Origin: a virus
Length of the DNA: 31,021 bases
Strand: one strand, 5' to 3'
IMG/VR virus record: IMGVR_UViG_3300017764_000056
Location: 1-31,021 of that record
Under the pieces are notes generated by a model. It was not told the origin of the DNA, made no database searches, and worked only from the letters and a program-made list of their open reading frames with translations. The position numbers were made by a program, and so were the translations under genes. Of the stretch, positions 21,172 to 29,839 are shown piece after piece (within the stretch, counting starts at the first letter, position 1; every line of letters begins with the position of its first letter).

Positions 21172-22275
21172 TTATTTAATGCTTTTACTAATGGCAGTCA
21201 TATATTTTGCCATTGATTCGGAAACATCTTTTACTTGAATTTCCTCTTCGTGCTCAACTGATTCAGAAACAGTTTTAGTTTTTGGGAAATAACTTTCTTT
21301 CAGTGAGTTGAGTTTAAATTTGAAAGATTCTTCATCAATAAACTCTAATTCTTCTGCAAGAGATTTAAACTTTTCCTGTTCTGTATCAGTAAGGTCTTCT
21401 GAAACTTCAACAAAAATTGATTCTTTAATGTGAGTTGAAACTTGTGATTTCAATTCTACATTCTTTTCAATTTCTTCATTAAGTTTTTGTTCCATTTCTT
21501 CTAGTTGGGTTGATTGAGCTTCTACAATATCATACTTTTCATTTGGCACATCAATATAATGCTCTTCAAACAAACTTCGTAGACCCGAAATAAAGTCTTC
21601 TGCAATTTCACCTTTCAATCCACGTTCAACCGCTAATTGGTTGTCGCTCATCCATTGTTCTACAACATAATTAAGGTACTTGTCAACTTTTTCAACTAAT
21701 TCATCTTTATGCTCATTAATATATTCTTGAACTTCTAGTTCCTTTTCTTCTTCAATTCGTTGAACTTCTTCACGCAATTTTGATTTTACTGCAGCCTCAA
21801 AAATTACGGAAGCTTTTTCTTTAAACTCTTCTGTAAGATCCTCACCACTTGTGAGTGCTTCTACATCATCAGTTACATCTACTTGAGAAAGACGAGCTTC
21901 AAAATCTTCTTTGACTTTTTTCTTCATCATTTCTTTTTTCATTTTTTCTTTCTTCATCATCTCTACTTTTTCCTCATCATCATCTTCCTCATCATCATCT
22001 TTTTTAGGAGGAAATTCTTCATCCATTTCTTCTTCATCATCTTCGTCTTCTTCTTCTTTCTTCATTTTTTTAGAAGATTTGACCATTTTCATCTCATCCA
22101 TTTCTTCATCATCTTCTTCTTCTTCTTTCTTCATTTTTTCTTTCTTCATCATTTCTTTTTTCATCTTATCTTTCTTCATCATTTCATCAAGCTCTCCTTC
22201 AGAAGATTCTTCTGTATTCATTTCTTCAAGAATCTCCTCCTCTAGCTGCTCAATAGTTTTGTCTAATTCTGACAT
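21172..22275 (-). CDS. 22: Prohead scaffold protein (T4 gp22-like) with charged repeat tract
   Basis: 367 residues; T4 gp22 has 269. Forms the core on which the prohead shell assembles and is then degraded by gp21. The C-terminal two thirds (about 120-367) are helical and coiled-coil-like, as expected. Residues about 28-118 are a low-complexity tract built from KMKKE and MMKKEKMKKE-type units alternating with runs of Glu and Asp; this accounts for most of the extra length. It begins after MSELDKTIEQLEEEILEEMN. The DNA shows a long purine-rich coding strand. AAGGAGAA lies before the ATG, with an octamer candidate further upstream. Identity rests on position between 21 and 23 and on composition. 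Confidence 0.88.
   Translation of the reverse strand: MSELDKTIEQLEEEILEEMNTEESSEGELDEMMKKDKMKKEMMKKEKMKKEEEEDDEEMDEMKMVKSSKKMKKEEEDEDDEEEMDEEFPPKKDDDEEDDDEEKVEMMKKEKMKKEMMKKKVKEDFEARLSQVDVTDDVEALTSGEDLTEEFKEKASVIFEAAVKSKLREEVQRIEEEKELEVQEYINEHKDELVEKVDKYLNYVVEQWMSDNQLAVERGLKGEIAEDFISGLRSLFEEHYIDVPNEKYDIVEAQSTQLEEMEQKLNEEIEKNVELKSQVSTHIKESIFVEVSEDLTDTEQEKFKSLAEELEFIDEESFKFKLNSLKESYFPKTKTVSESVEHEEEIQVKDVSESMAKYMTAISKSIK
21910..22200 (-). repeat. Imperfect purine-rich repeat tract inside gene 22
   Basis: About 290 bases in which the minus strand is almost all purine, with ATG and GAT codons interspersed, coding for repeated Lys/Met and Asp/Glu blocks. Units such as AAAATGAAAAAAGAAATG recur at both ends (about 22135-22185 and 21910-21960). 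It is likely prone to slippage. The antisense open frames rich in Phe and Ser across this tract are shadows of it. Confidence 0.75.
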
Positions 22276-22287
22276 TGTGTTCTCCTT

Positions 22288-22312
22288 AAAAGGTTCTTTT
22301 ATTATATTTATT
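22288..22312 (-). promoter_or_regulatory. Late promoter octamer candidate and small hairpin before gene 22
   Basis: AATAAATA on the minus strand at 22305-22312, one mismatch to the T4 late octamer, overlapping the end of gene 21. It is followed by AAAAG-AAC-CTTTT (22288-22300), a 5-bp hairpin where the RNA would begin, then AAGGAG and the gene 22 ATG. Confidence 0.4.
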
Positions 22313-22955
22313 AATTTAAAGATTTAAAGAATTTTGCAAATGCAAGAGCCTGAAAACTAGTTTCTTTTTTTCTGACATTTTCTTCAATATCTTTTTTGAT
22401 TTCATTTACAGTCACTTCTTGTAAAATGCCGTTATTCCAAATCCATTCTTTACCTTCCATTATTCCTTCCACAAATGCTTGAGGAGCAGAAGGGTCTGCA
22501 ACAATATCAGCTGCAGTTGCAAGATAAAAATCATCCTTTACATAATTGACACCATTTTTAGATTCCAGAGAACCCATTCCTCTGCTAGAAACTCCAAGTT
22601 TTCCACCGTCACGAATCAGTGCCTTCGCAATTTCCCCCATTGGTGTAGACAATAATTTTGCTTCTCCAATGAAGTTATTTCCATCTGGTTCAAGGCGTGT
22701 AATCATATGCGAAACTCTATCTAAATTTACGGTTGGCCCTTCTGGATGACCTAGTTCCCCAAATGCACGCCCTTGTGTTATAAATTCTTTATTGTATCTA
22801 CTAACTTCTTTCATTAATACTTCTTTTGGATACAATCTTCCGTTTCTATTTTTTGTTTCAGCTTGCATGAAGATTCCACGAATCTTCATGTCTTTTTTGC
22901 CCTTTTCTTCAACGATGTACTCTACATCGTTAATATGTTCTGCTATTAGTTTCAT
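22311..22955 (-). CDS. 21: Prohead core protease (T4 gp21-like)
   Basis: 214 residues; T4 gp21 has 212. The herpesvirus-assemblin-like protease signature is present: catalytic His70 in GELGHPEG, Ser123 or Ser124 in LGVSSRGMGS, and the conserved N-terminal ETKNRNGRLYP (about 33-43). It cleaves gp23, the scaffold and the other core proteins at maturation. It lies in the canonical order 20-67-68-21-22-23. The N-terminus is chosen at the ATG at 22955, five bases after the stop of the preceding small gene. Confidence 0.95.
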   Translation of the reverse strand: MKLIAEHINDVEYIVEEKGKKDMKIRGIFMQAETKNRNGRLYPKEVLMKEVSRYNKEFITQGRAFGELGHPEGPTVNLDRVSHMITRLEPDGNNFIGEAKLLSTPMGEIAKALIRDGGKLGVSSRGMGSLESKNGVNYVKDDFYLATAADIVADPSAPQAFVEGIMEGKEWIWNNGILQEVTVNEIKKDIEENVRKKETSFQALAFAKFFKSLN

Positions 22956-22959
22956 GTTT

Positions 22960-23211
22960 TTACCTATGGGCTACTTTTGTAAATCTAACAGCAGCATTTG
23001 ATGCCACTTTTTCAGTTTTTTCCTTTTCAAGCAACATACTTCCATTTGAAGGAATAAAAAATTGTCCTACATTGTTATTACTAGCATCTGTTAAAGTTAC
23101 ATCATAAGAATTAGATTGGTCAGTATTTACTACAAGTAATAAAGTTGCTTCAGAAGCATTATCAGCTGACGTATAAGAATTAACCATACTTAAAAGTTTT
23201 AATTTATACAT
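22960..23211 (-). CDS. Small putative head protein upstream of gene 21
   Basis: 83 residues. Begins MYKLKLLSMVNSYTSADNAS, then a beta-rich region with NTDQSN, TLTDASNNNVGQFFIPSNGS and a short charged end. Small proteins with this opening occur, as far as I recall, before gene 21 in marine T4-type phages, but no function is known to me. It overlaps the upstream gene by 8 bases. A structural or assembly role is inferred from position. Confidence 0.65.
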   Translation of the reverse strand: MYKLKLLSMVNSYTSADNASEATLLLVVNTDQSNSYDVTLTDASNNNVGQFFIPSNGSMLLEKEKTEKVASNAAVRFTKVAHR

Positions 23212-23452
23212 TTAGAGTCTCGTTGTCAAAATATTTGGTAAGTTTATCATGACTTACTTTATGTTGTTTAGAAATGTCTTTTATTTTCTTTTCTAGAGAA
23301 GATAAAAAATCTGATGGGTTTTTTTCCATAAAAGAAAACACATCATCAACTGCTTTCTTCATTTTAGGAGAAAGTTTTTTATAGTTATCTGACATTTTAT
23401 ATTCACTTTTTTCATTTAGACTTTTAAAAAATTCTTCAAACGGCTTATACAT
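23204..23452 (-). CDS. Putative prohead core protein at the gene 68 position
   Basis: 82 residues from the ATG at 23452 (MYKPFEEFF); a GTG at 23467 gives the longer frame. Highly charged and helical, with LSPKMKKAVDDVFSFMEK (about 27-44) and PSDFLSSLEKKIKDISKQH (about 46-64). T4 gp68, a prohead core component, lies at this place between 67 and 21 but is longer (141). Composition and position fit a scaffold component; sequence identity with gp68 cannot be claimed. Confidence 0.6.
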   Translation of the reverse strand: MYKPFEEFFKSLNEKSEYKMSDNYKKLSPKMKKAVDDVFSFMEKNPSDFLSSLEKKIKDISKQHKVSHDKLTKYFDNETLNV

Positions 23453-23636
23453 TTTCTTCACTCTCACTCGGTTCAGTTGTTTTTATAAATGTCTGTGCTA
23501 CTTCTACTCTTTTTGTTTCAATTGCATTTGCAATTTTTACAGACATTGCATTGTTAAAATCATTTTCAGCAGAAACATTATCTCCATTTGCAATAGAGTT
23601 AATAAACCCTTTTAAATGTTCTGAATAATCACTCAT
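23445..23636 (-). CDS. 67: Prohead core protein, T4 gp67-like
   Basis: 63 residues; T4 gp67 has 80. A helical N-terminal segment FINSIANGDNVSAENDFNNAM (split: FINSIANGDNV, SAENDFNNAM; about 11-31) followed by ETKRVEVAQTFI (about 40-51) and an acidic tail (EPSESEENV) follow the pattern of gp67 (I-x-x-N-D, A-x-x-x-F-x-x-A-M, K-x-x-x-A-x-x-F, acidic end). It directly follows the portal gene, as 67 follows 20 in T4. Part of the internal core needed for correct head length. Confidence 0.75.
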   Translation of the reverse strand: MSDYSEHLKGFINSIANGDNVSAENDFNNAMSVKIANAIETKRVEVAQTFIKTTEPSESEENV

Positions 23637-23637
23637 A

Positions 23638-25197
23638 TTATTTTTCTCCTAGCATTTGTTTTTCATTTTTATTTACCGGCTCTTCATCATCATCTTTATA
23701 TTGAGGAGGCACATATTCTGCTTCCATATCAAATTCATCACCTTCATCACCTTCTTCATTTTCAATTTGTTTATCAATTTCTTCTATTTCTTCATCACTC
23801 ATTCTTAAAACATTTTTTCGTACCCACTCTTTAGAGAAAAATGTTCCAACATAAGCTTCTGACTGTGATAACATATCCAATCTTTCTCTCAAAACTTCTG
23901 CATTTTTTAATTCTGTAAAATGACCATCTTGAAGGAAATCAAATTGAATATGTTCTTTTAAAGAATTCCACTCTTCTTCTGCAATCACACCTTTCAAAAT
24001 AAGTTGTGTTCTCATTAAATCATGAAAGAGTGCTACAAATCTTTTTCGTATTCTTTGTACAAATTTTGTAAACTTTAATTCATCTCTTGTAATATTGTCT
24101 GAACGTCCAATAGAAAACGTAGCTTCAGATTCTAATCTAGAAATTGGTACATTCAGAGAACGGTACAATTTTTTCTTGAAATATTCAATATCATCTATTT
24201 CACCAAGATTTGAACCGCCTGGCAATGTAGTGATTTCTGTTCCTCTGCCACCTTCTCTTCTTGGTAGCCAAAAATCTTCCAACATTGACATGTGATTTCT
24301 GTCATCACGAATTTCACCAGTTTTTGCATCGTAAACTAATTTATTACGATACCGATTCATTACATCTTTTAAATACTGTTCTGCTTTTGCTTTAGGAAGA
24401 TTGCCTACATCAATATAAAAAATTCTTCTTTCTGGTGCTCTAGAAATTCTGTAAATAACTAGTGCATCTTCAATCATTCTTAATTGATTGACAGGCTTAA
24501 TAGCTTTGTGAAGATGGGAAAGTACAAGGTTTTTCTGAGCATCAATTAGACCAGATGGGCAGTATGCAATAGAATCCTTGGTCAGTCTTAAACCATTAGC
24601 TGAACCCGTGGCATACTCAATACCTTTCTCATTATAAATGTAAAATTCATCTACATTTACAATAATTTCGGCACCATTCTTGTCTTTCCCCTTTTCAATC
24701 TCTCTAACTTTTTTAATTTTTCTTGGGTCAATATATCTTAATTCTTGTAATCCAGATTTAGGATTAGATGAATCTATAATTTTATGATAGTATATTCTTC
24801 CATCAACATACCATCTACGAAAAATATCATGCCCTTTAGTATTAAAGTCTAACAGTGCAAGAATGTTATTAAATTCTTCTTTTATTTTCTTTTTAATTTT
24901 TTCAGAATATTCCAATCTGTCTAATGAAACAGAAACAGCTTGATCTCTTTCATCAGACACGATTGCTTCATTCACAATATCTTCAATTGCTGAGTCACAT
25001 TCTGGATGCAATGCAATATCACGATACCTTCTGATTAAGTCTAATTCACCCCTATCCTTGCCCTCCATGTCAAGGAATTGAGTGAAAAATCCTCCACCAG
25101 CTATATCCTGAGAACCATCATCAGAGGCTGGAAAAGTAGGTTGATCTTGTCTAACCTCTGACTTTCTGGTTATATTGAATCCGAATATTTGTGCCAT
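23638..25197 (-). CDS. 20: Portal protein (T4 gp20-like)
   Basis: 519 residues; T4 gp20 has 524. Segments typical of T4-type portals are visible: LDLIRRYRDIALHPECDSAIEDIVNEAI (about 52-79, split as LDLIRRYRDIAL, HPECDSAIEDIVNEAI), RAPERRIFYIDVGNLPKAKA (about 258-277), and LYRSLNVPISRLESE (about 340-354) with IGRSDNITRDELKFTKF. The C-terminus is acidic. It is the dodecameric head-tail connector through which gp17 pumps DNA. Placed after 17, 18 and 19. A late octamer candidate lies in the short gap before it. Confidence 0.96.
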   Translation of the reverse strand: MAQIFGFNITRKSEVRQDQPTFPASDDGSQDIAGGGFFTQFLDMEGKDRGELDLIRRYRDIALHPECDSAIEDIVNEAIVSDERDQAVSVSLDRLEYSEKIKKKIKEEFNNILALLDFNTKGHDIFRRWYVDGRIYYHKIIDSSNPKSGLQELRYIDPRKIKKVREIEKGKDKNGAEIIVNVDEFYIYNEKGIEYATGSANGLRLTKDSIAYCPSGLIDAQKNLVLSHLHKAIKPVNQLRMIEDALVIYRISRAPERRIFYIDVGNLPKAKAEQYLKDVMNRYRNKLVYDAKTGEIRDDRNHMSMLEDFWLPRREGGRGTEITTLPGGSNLGEIDDIEYFKKKLYRSLNVPISRLESEATFSIGRSDNITRDELKFTKFVQRIRKRFVALFHDLMRTQLILKGVIAEEEWNSLKEHIQFDFLQDGHFTELKNAEVLRERLDMLSQSEAYVGTFFSKEWVRKNVLRMSDEEIEEIDKQIENEEGDEGDEFDMEAEYVPPQYKDDDEEPVNKNEKQMLGEK

Positions 25198-25210
25198 AAT
25201 ATTATTCTCT

Positions 25211-25235
25211 AAATAGTTGATTTAAACTATTTATG
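25211..25235 (-). promoter_or_regulatory. Late octamer candidate overlapping a hairpin before gene 20
   Basis: CATAAATA on the minus strand at 25228-25235 (one mismatch to TATAAATA), at the stop codon of gene 19. AAATAGTT (25225-25232), 6-base loop, AACTATTT (25211-25218) form an 8-bp inverted repeat overlapping it. The repeat could be an RNA processing site between 19 and 20 rather than a promoter part. Confidence 0.4.
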
Positions 25236-25830
25236 ATGCATCCCGAACAAGGTCAGTAACATCCTCAAGACGTGCCACAACAGCACTCAATGGTTGTGAG
25301 TTTTCACCGCCACCCTTGAAGTCTGTATAACGCCATGTTACATCAAATGTTTCAATTTCACTTCTGGTATCCCAACTTAAATCAATCTGGCCAATATTAA
25401 TTGGCCAACAATTAATAAGTTCGTATGCTTTAATTGGAGCACCATTTTTTGAATATTGAATTACACCAAGATCTGCCATATAACTTATTGGCCCCAATGC
25501 ACCAATATTATCTCGCATTCCGTTAATAAGATTCATCCATCTTTCGACATCAGTTCTTACTTGGAAATCTTCATCATTAATAATTGTTGTAGTCCATGTT
25601 TCAAATGTCCTATCACCGGCAACGTATAAAGTTCTTCCTCTATATTCTACTGCCACTTCATCAATTGCTTGGCCCGGAAGTGCAGCAGATTTAACCATAA
25701 ATCTTGATTGAATTCCAGATTTATCAGTTGCACTTGCACCGTCTGGAAAATTCAATCTGACTTCAAATTGATTAGCTCTTGCACCACCACCAGCTAATGC
25801 TGCTTTAAATTCAGTAATTGTTCGTGCCAT
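25231..25830 (-). CDS. 19: Tail tube protein (T4 gp19-like)
   Basis: 199 residues; T4 gp19 has 163. Position directly after the sheath gene and before the portal is canonical. The sequence has the tube pattern: ANQFEVRLNFPDG (about 19-31), a loop, VEYRGRTLYVAGDRTFETWT (about 60-79), NDEDFQVRTDVERWMNLI (about 85-102), and a C-terminal strand region LSWDTRSEIETFDVTWRY (about 152-169). Forms the inner tube of the contractile tail. The start lies one base after the sheath stop. Confidence 0.9.
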   Translation of the reverse strand: MARTITEFKAALAGGGARANQFEVRLNFPDGASATDKSGIQSRFMVKSAALPGQAIDEVAVEYRGRTLYVAGDRTFETWTTTIINDEDFQVRTDVERWMNLINGMRDNIGALGPISYMADLGVIQYSKNGAPIKAYELINCWPINIGQIDLSWDTRSEIETFDVTWRYTDFKGGGENSQPLSAVVARLEDVTDLVRDAS

Positions 25831-25831
25831 A

Positions 25832-28069
25832 TTAACCTCCTACCTCGCTAAATGATACCCCTGTTCTGACAGCTACAAAACTTAGAGATATATAGTTAAT
25901 AGACCTTGCTGGTTTTACAAAGATTTCTGCAACAAATTCATTTCGGTCAATTACTTCTGTTGTGTTATTTGACGTATCACAAACAACACTAAAATCTGTA
26001 ATACCCCTTCTTGATTGAACATCTCTCAAGAATGGTGTAATAAGATTTCTAAATTGAGCTCTTGTGAATTCATCGTTAAACTCAAAAAGTTGAAACTTAG
26101 CAGATCTTGCAATTGACTTTTTCAACACCAAAAACAATCTTCGTACATTAATTCGATCAAATGCACTTGGTTTTGACAATGCTGTTTTGTCACCAAAGAG
26201 AACAGTTCCTTCGCCTGGGAATGAAACAACAGGATTAACCCTTGCAGGATATAGTTCATCTCTTTGTGTTTTTGATGGATTATAAGCTAATTTAACTGCA
26301 CCACGAATTTGTCCACGATTAAATCCGCCTGGCGAGAACCAAGGATCTCTAACTTGGTCAGTATTTGCACATAACCCTGCAATATCACCATTTAGTGGCA
26401 CAAATCTAAATACATCATTGTATCTATCAAACATGTACTTATAACCAGAGTCAAACACCGCATATGATGAACTTGGTAGTTGGTCAAAAAATGCTTTTAC
26501 ATTTGTTGTTTGTGTTACAGAAGAATTAACTCCAACAACATCAGATCTTTGTGGAGAAATAAACACTACACAATCTTTTCTTCCTTCAACAAAATCAATC
26601 ATGTTAATAGCATGAGTTTTTGCATCAGTATCATTAGTTGGCGATTGGCCACCTAAAATTAAATTAACATCTACAGTTTCTGCATCACTCATAAAATCAT
26701 AAGCAGTTTTAAGTTCACCTACATTTGGATTGAAATCATCAAGTCCCATTCCGCCACGAACTCTTGTAGTATTATTTGCATGCTTTAATTCCAATAATTC
26801 TAAATTAAATTCATCATTTACTGGAAGTGATAAAACTTCAAAATCTACATTTGCTCCACCTGCAACAAGGGCATTACCCCAATCTGTTCCAGTAGAAGGA
26901 TGATCCATCCAACGAATATGTGAAGAAGCACGATTAATTACTGTAGGATAATAATTTGCACCCCCTTGAACAGTTTTTGCATTTGGATGTTTTGATAAAA
27001 ATCCGTAACTTTCAATTGTTGAACCTAAACGATTTCCGGCAACATTAATTGATTTTCCAGTTACATCTCCCAAAACATCATACACAACAACATGCATTTC
27101 GTCTTTTGCTGTATTTAAATTAATACCTTTAGCATAGTCTGATGTGCCTGGAGCTGCATTAAATAAATCATAAAATCTCCACCTTCTACGAATTTGAGTT
27201 GAAGCTGGAATTGTTGATTTTAATCCACCACCATTAATATTATCTAATTGTCTAATAGTTAAAGCATTAGATGTTATACTTTCTATTTCATACTGTTGAC
27301 CATTATCATAGTATTCAGATTTACTTGCATCAAAAAAACTTATAATGTCACCAGCTACAAAACTAGTTCCTTGCCCAACATTAACAACTCCTGTTGAAGC
27401 TCCTACAGTAGTTGCAGGATTTGACCCAGATGTACTACCTGCATTGTCTTTTTGATATGCATCTGCTCCTGCACAAATAGAAACTCCTATTGAATTTCCT
27501 ACTTCGCCAGGAAACTTTGCAGCCCAATTTCCTACACTATTTGCTCCAGAGGAATAGTTATTATCATAATCATCGTCATTTGTAATACGAATTCCTTTGT
27601 CTACCCGTATTTGAACTGAGGATGCTTGAGAAGATCCAAAAGTTAATGTATCTCCACCCGTATTAATAGTAAAGTCTGTTGTTACTACTCCACCCAGATA
27701 AACCTTTAGTAAGGAAGTATCTGTACCGGCATTAGAAACGGACAAATCAGCACTATCTGCTCCTGTTCCATTAAAAATATTATTAATGCTAGAAGTTGCA
27801 GTTCTAGCACCTGTTTCTGCTCGAACAACTTTCAAATTATTTCCATACTGTAAGAAATTTGCAGCAGCAAACCAAGTTTCAAAATTTGAATTGTTTGGAT
27901 TACCAAAAATTTCTATAAGTTGTTTTTCTGATTCAATTGTGGTCACTTGATTCATTGGGCCCTTTGCAAAGGCACCAGCAACTGCACCAATTGAAGTAGC
28001 AGAAGCAGGGACAACATTTGTAAGATCAACTTCTTGCGTTTGAACGCCTGGACTTACTTGAAATCCCAT
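25832..28069 (-). CDS. 18: Tail sheath protein (T4 gp18-like)
   Basis: 745 residues; T4 gp18 has 659. The N-terminus SPGVQTQEVDLTNVVPASAT (about 6-25) is the standard sheath opening, followed by GAFAKGPMNQVTTI. The conserved C-terminal region has YPARVNPVVSFPGEGTVLFGDKT (about 606-628, split YPARVNPVVSF, PGEGTVLFGDKT), INVRRLFLVLKKSIARSAKF (about 644-663) and the closing TGVSFSEVGG. The middle (about 110-310) is the variable protruding domain and explains the extra length. AAGGAG precedes the ATG, and an exact late octamer lies about 70 bases upstream. Confidence 0.96.
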   Translation of the reverse strand: MGFQVSPGVQTQEVDLTNVVPASATSIGAVAGAFAKGPMNQVTTIESEKQLIEIFGNPNNSNFETWFAAANFLQYGNNLKVVRAETGARTATSSINNIFNGTGADSADLSVSNAGTDTSLLKVYLGGVVTTDFTINTGGDTLTFGSSQASSVQIRVDKGIRITNDDDYDNNYSSGANSVGNWAAKFPGEVGNSIGVSICAGADAYQKDNAGSTSGSNPATTVGASTGVVNVGQGTSFVAGDIISFFDASKSEYYDNGQQYEIESITSNALTIRQLDNINGGGLKSTIPASTQIRRRWRFYDLFNAAPGTSDYAKGINLNTAKDEMHVVVYDVLGDVTGKSINVAGNRLGSTIESYGFLSKHPNAKTVQGGANYYPTVINRASSHIRWMDHPSTGTDWGNALVAGGANVDFEVLSLPVNDEFNLELLELKHANNTTRVRGGMGLDDFNPNVGELKTAYDFMSDAETVDVNLILGGQSPTNDTDAKTHAINMIDFVEGRKDCVVFISPQRSDVVGVNSSVTQTTNVKAFFDQLPSSSYAVFDSGYKYMFDRYNDVFRFVPLNGDIAGLCANTDQVRDPWFSPGGFNRGQIRGAVKLAYNPSKTQRDELYPARVNPVVSFPGEGTVLFGDKTALSKPSAFDRINVRRLFLVLKKSIARSAKFQLFEFNDEFTRAQFRNLITPFLRDVQSRRGITDFSVVCDTSNNTTEVIDRNEFVAEIFVKPARSINYISLSFVAVRTGVSFSEVGG

Positions 28070-28091
28070 ATGTTTTCTCCTTTAGAAATAC

Positions 28092-28146
28092 GTTAAGATA
28101 TTATGAACTTTTTTTACATTTTCAAATCTTAACACTATTATTTATA
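28092..28146 (-). promoter_or_regulatory. Late promoter (TATAAATA) with downstream stem-loop before gene 18
   Basis: Minus strand: TATAAATA at 28139-28146, an exact T4 late octamer, in the 89-base gap between genes 17 and 18. GTTAAGAT (28126-28133) and ATCTTAAC (28092-28099) form an 8-bp inverted repeat with a 26-base loop, and the RNA should start at about its first base. The gap also holds the sheath ribosome binding site. Confidence 0.7.
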
Positions 28147-28158
28147 AAAATATGATTT

Positions 28159-29826
28159 TTACCAATTGCTATCATGACTTCTTACAACTGGGCTCCATTT
28201 TGTACCGTATTCATCAACCATCATTTCATCAGACTCATAATCATTTAATCCATCATCAATAAATCCAAATGGAGCCATATCTTGTTCCATTTGAAATTGT
28301 TGTTCCATAAACATTCGAGCTCGAATATCATCATCTGTTAATTCTTTAAAATAAGCTTGCTGAACTGCCCATCCAAATAAAACACAACACATTGCAAGGT
28401 CATCTGAATGTCCTTCTTCAGCTTCATAAGAACTTCCTCTTAAAATAAATGTAGACCATTCATTTATTAAGTCATAATCTTGTATAATAAGTTTGTCTGA
28501 TTCTATAATTTGTTTTATATTTGAACAACCTGTTGCTTTAACTGCTTTAGATGTTTTCACTCCCATCTGTGCTTTTCCACCAGAAAACCCACCACCAAGA
28601 ATTTGTCCAGCTCGTCCTCTCATTGCAGCCATGACCATGTTATCATATTCTAAATCAAATTGTAATGCATTTGCAACTTGATCTCCAATATCATTTACTT
28701 CAATTAAAACATATGCTTTATTATACCCTTTTGCAACATCATGTATTACATTTGGAAATAGCATAGGTTTTATTTCATTGTTTCTATACTTTGCAACAAT
28801 TTTATATGGAACTGTTGAAACATCAAAAACAATGAATGCAGAATAATCATTCTGTGTTCCTCTTGCAACATCAGCCACAAGAAAATATGTTCCATTTTTT
28901 TCTGGGTTTTCATATACATCTAACCCTGCACTAGATTGTAGTGGAGCTCTGTATGCCATTGTACGAATCTTTGTTGGATGTATAAGTGTATTTGTTGAAC
29001 CAAGAAAATTACATTCAAATTCTCTAGAAAACTGTTCTTCTGAAGTATTTGCAATTGTTTCCTTTTTCCATTTTTCATCACGGCCTGGAACTTCACTCCA
29101 ATGTACTTCAATTGGAACATAAGAATTTATTTCATTTTCTGCATCACTCCAAAGTTTATAAAATAGGTTCATTCCGTTTGGAGTTGAAATAATTACTACT
29201 TTTGTAGACTTACCAGAAGAAATTGTAGGATAAACAGATGAGAAAAAATCTTCAGCAATGTTCTGAGGAACGAATGCAAATTCATCAAGGAAAATCATGT
29301 TGTATGACCCTCCCCGAACAGCAGAGGAGGATGTTGCAGATGCTACGATGCGTGAGCCGTTCTCTAGTTCAAGAGAACCCTTGTTCCAGGCCAGAACTCC
29401 TTGCTGTAACCACTTTGGAAGATGTTCGTATGCAAGTTGAAGTCGAGAAAGAATGTCTCTTGCAGTTGCAGCTTTGTTTGCAAGAATTGCAACATTGATG
29501 TTATTATTGAAGAGAACATAATGAAGAATGTATGCAACAAGAGTTGTTGTCTTTCCAGACTGCCGAGGAAGTTTACATATTGTAAAACGATTTTTATGTA
29601 TTGTTCCTACTATTTCTTTTTGAAATGGAAATAAATCAAAAGAAACAACACCATCATCAAGAGATACAATTTTAATGTATTTTTGAATAAAATATAGTGG
29701 GTCTACCATGCATCTCTGATATTCAGAGATGTTTTCTTCTGTCCATTCTACTGAAACATTTGCACGTTTCAGTAGAGGATTTCCTAGATAATGTGAAGTT
29801 TTATCAAGCTCAATTATATCATTCAT
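28159..29826 (-). CDS. 17: Terminase large subunit (T4 gp17-like)
   Basis: 555 residues; T4 gp17 has 610. The ATPase half has Walker A PRQSGKTT (87-94), Walker B IFLDEF (178-183) with the catalytic Glu, and coupling motif ISTPNG (213-218). The RNase H-like nuclease half has Asp319 in LVADVARG, Glu376 in VLIEVNDIG, and a C-terminal Asp pair in GHSDDLAM (about 476-483). It cuts concatemeric DNA and pumps it through the portal. No small terminase is seen in the window. The start is the ATG at 29826, 13 bases after the preceding stop, with GGAAGA about 17 bases upstream. Confidence 0.97.
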   Translation of the reverse strand: MNDIIELDKTSHYLGNPLLKRANVSVEWTEENISEYQRCMVDPLYFIQKYIKIVSLDDGVVSFDLFPFQKEIVGTIHKNRFTICKLPRQSGKTTTLVAYILHYVLFNNNINVAILANKAATARDILSRLQLAYEHLPKWLQQGVLAWNKGSLELENGSRIVASATSSSAVRGGSYNMIFLDEFAFVPQNIAEDFFSSVYPTISSGKSTKVVIISTPNGMNLFYKLWSDAENEINSYVPIEVHWSEVPGRDEKWKKETIANTSEEQFSREFECNFLGSTNTLIHPTKIRTMAYRAPLQSSAGLDVYENPEKNGTYFLVADVARGTQNDYSAFIVFDVSTVPYKIVAKYRNNEIKPMLFPNVIHDVAKGYNKAYVLIEVNDIGDQVANALQFDLEYDNMVMAAMRGRAGQILGGGFSGGKAQMGVKTSKAVKATGCSNIKQIIESDKLIIQDYDLINEWSTFILRGSSYEAEEGHSDDLAMCCVLFGWAVQQAYFKELTDDDIRARMFMEQQFQMEQDMAPFGFIDDGLNDYESDEMMVDEYGTKWSPVVRSHDSNW

Positions 29827-29839
29827 AATGTATTATTTT

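Noticed and set aside
21883-22327. Two long plus-strand open frames rich in Phe, His and Ser
   Set aside because: They are antisense shadows of the purine-rich charged repeat in gene 22; the composition is not protein-like and there is no ribosome binding site.
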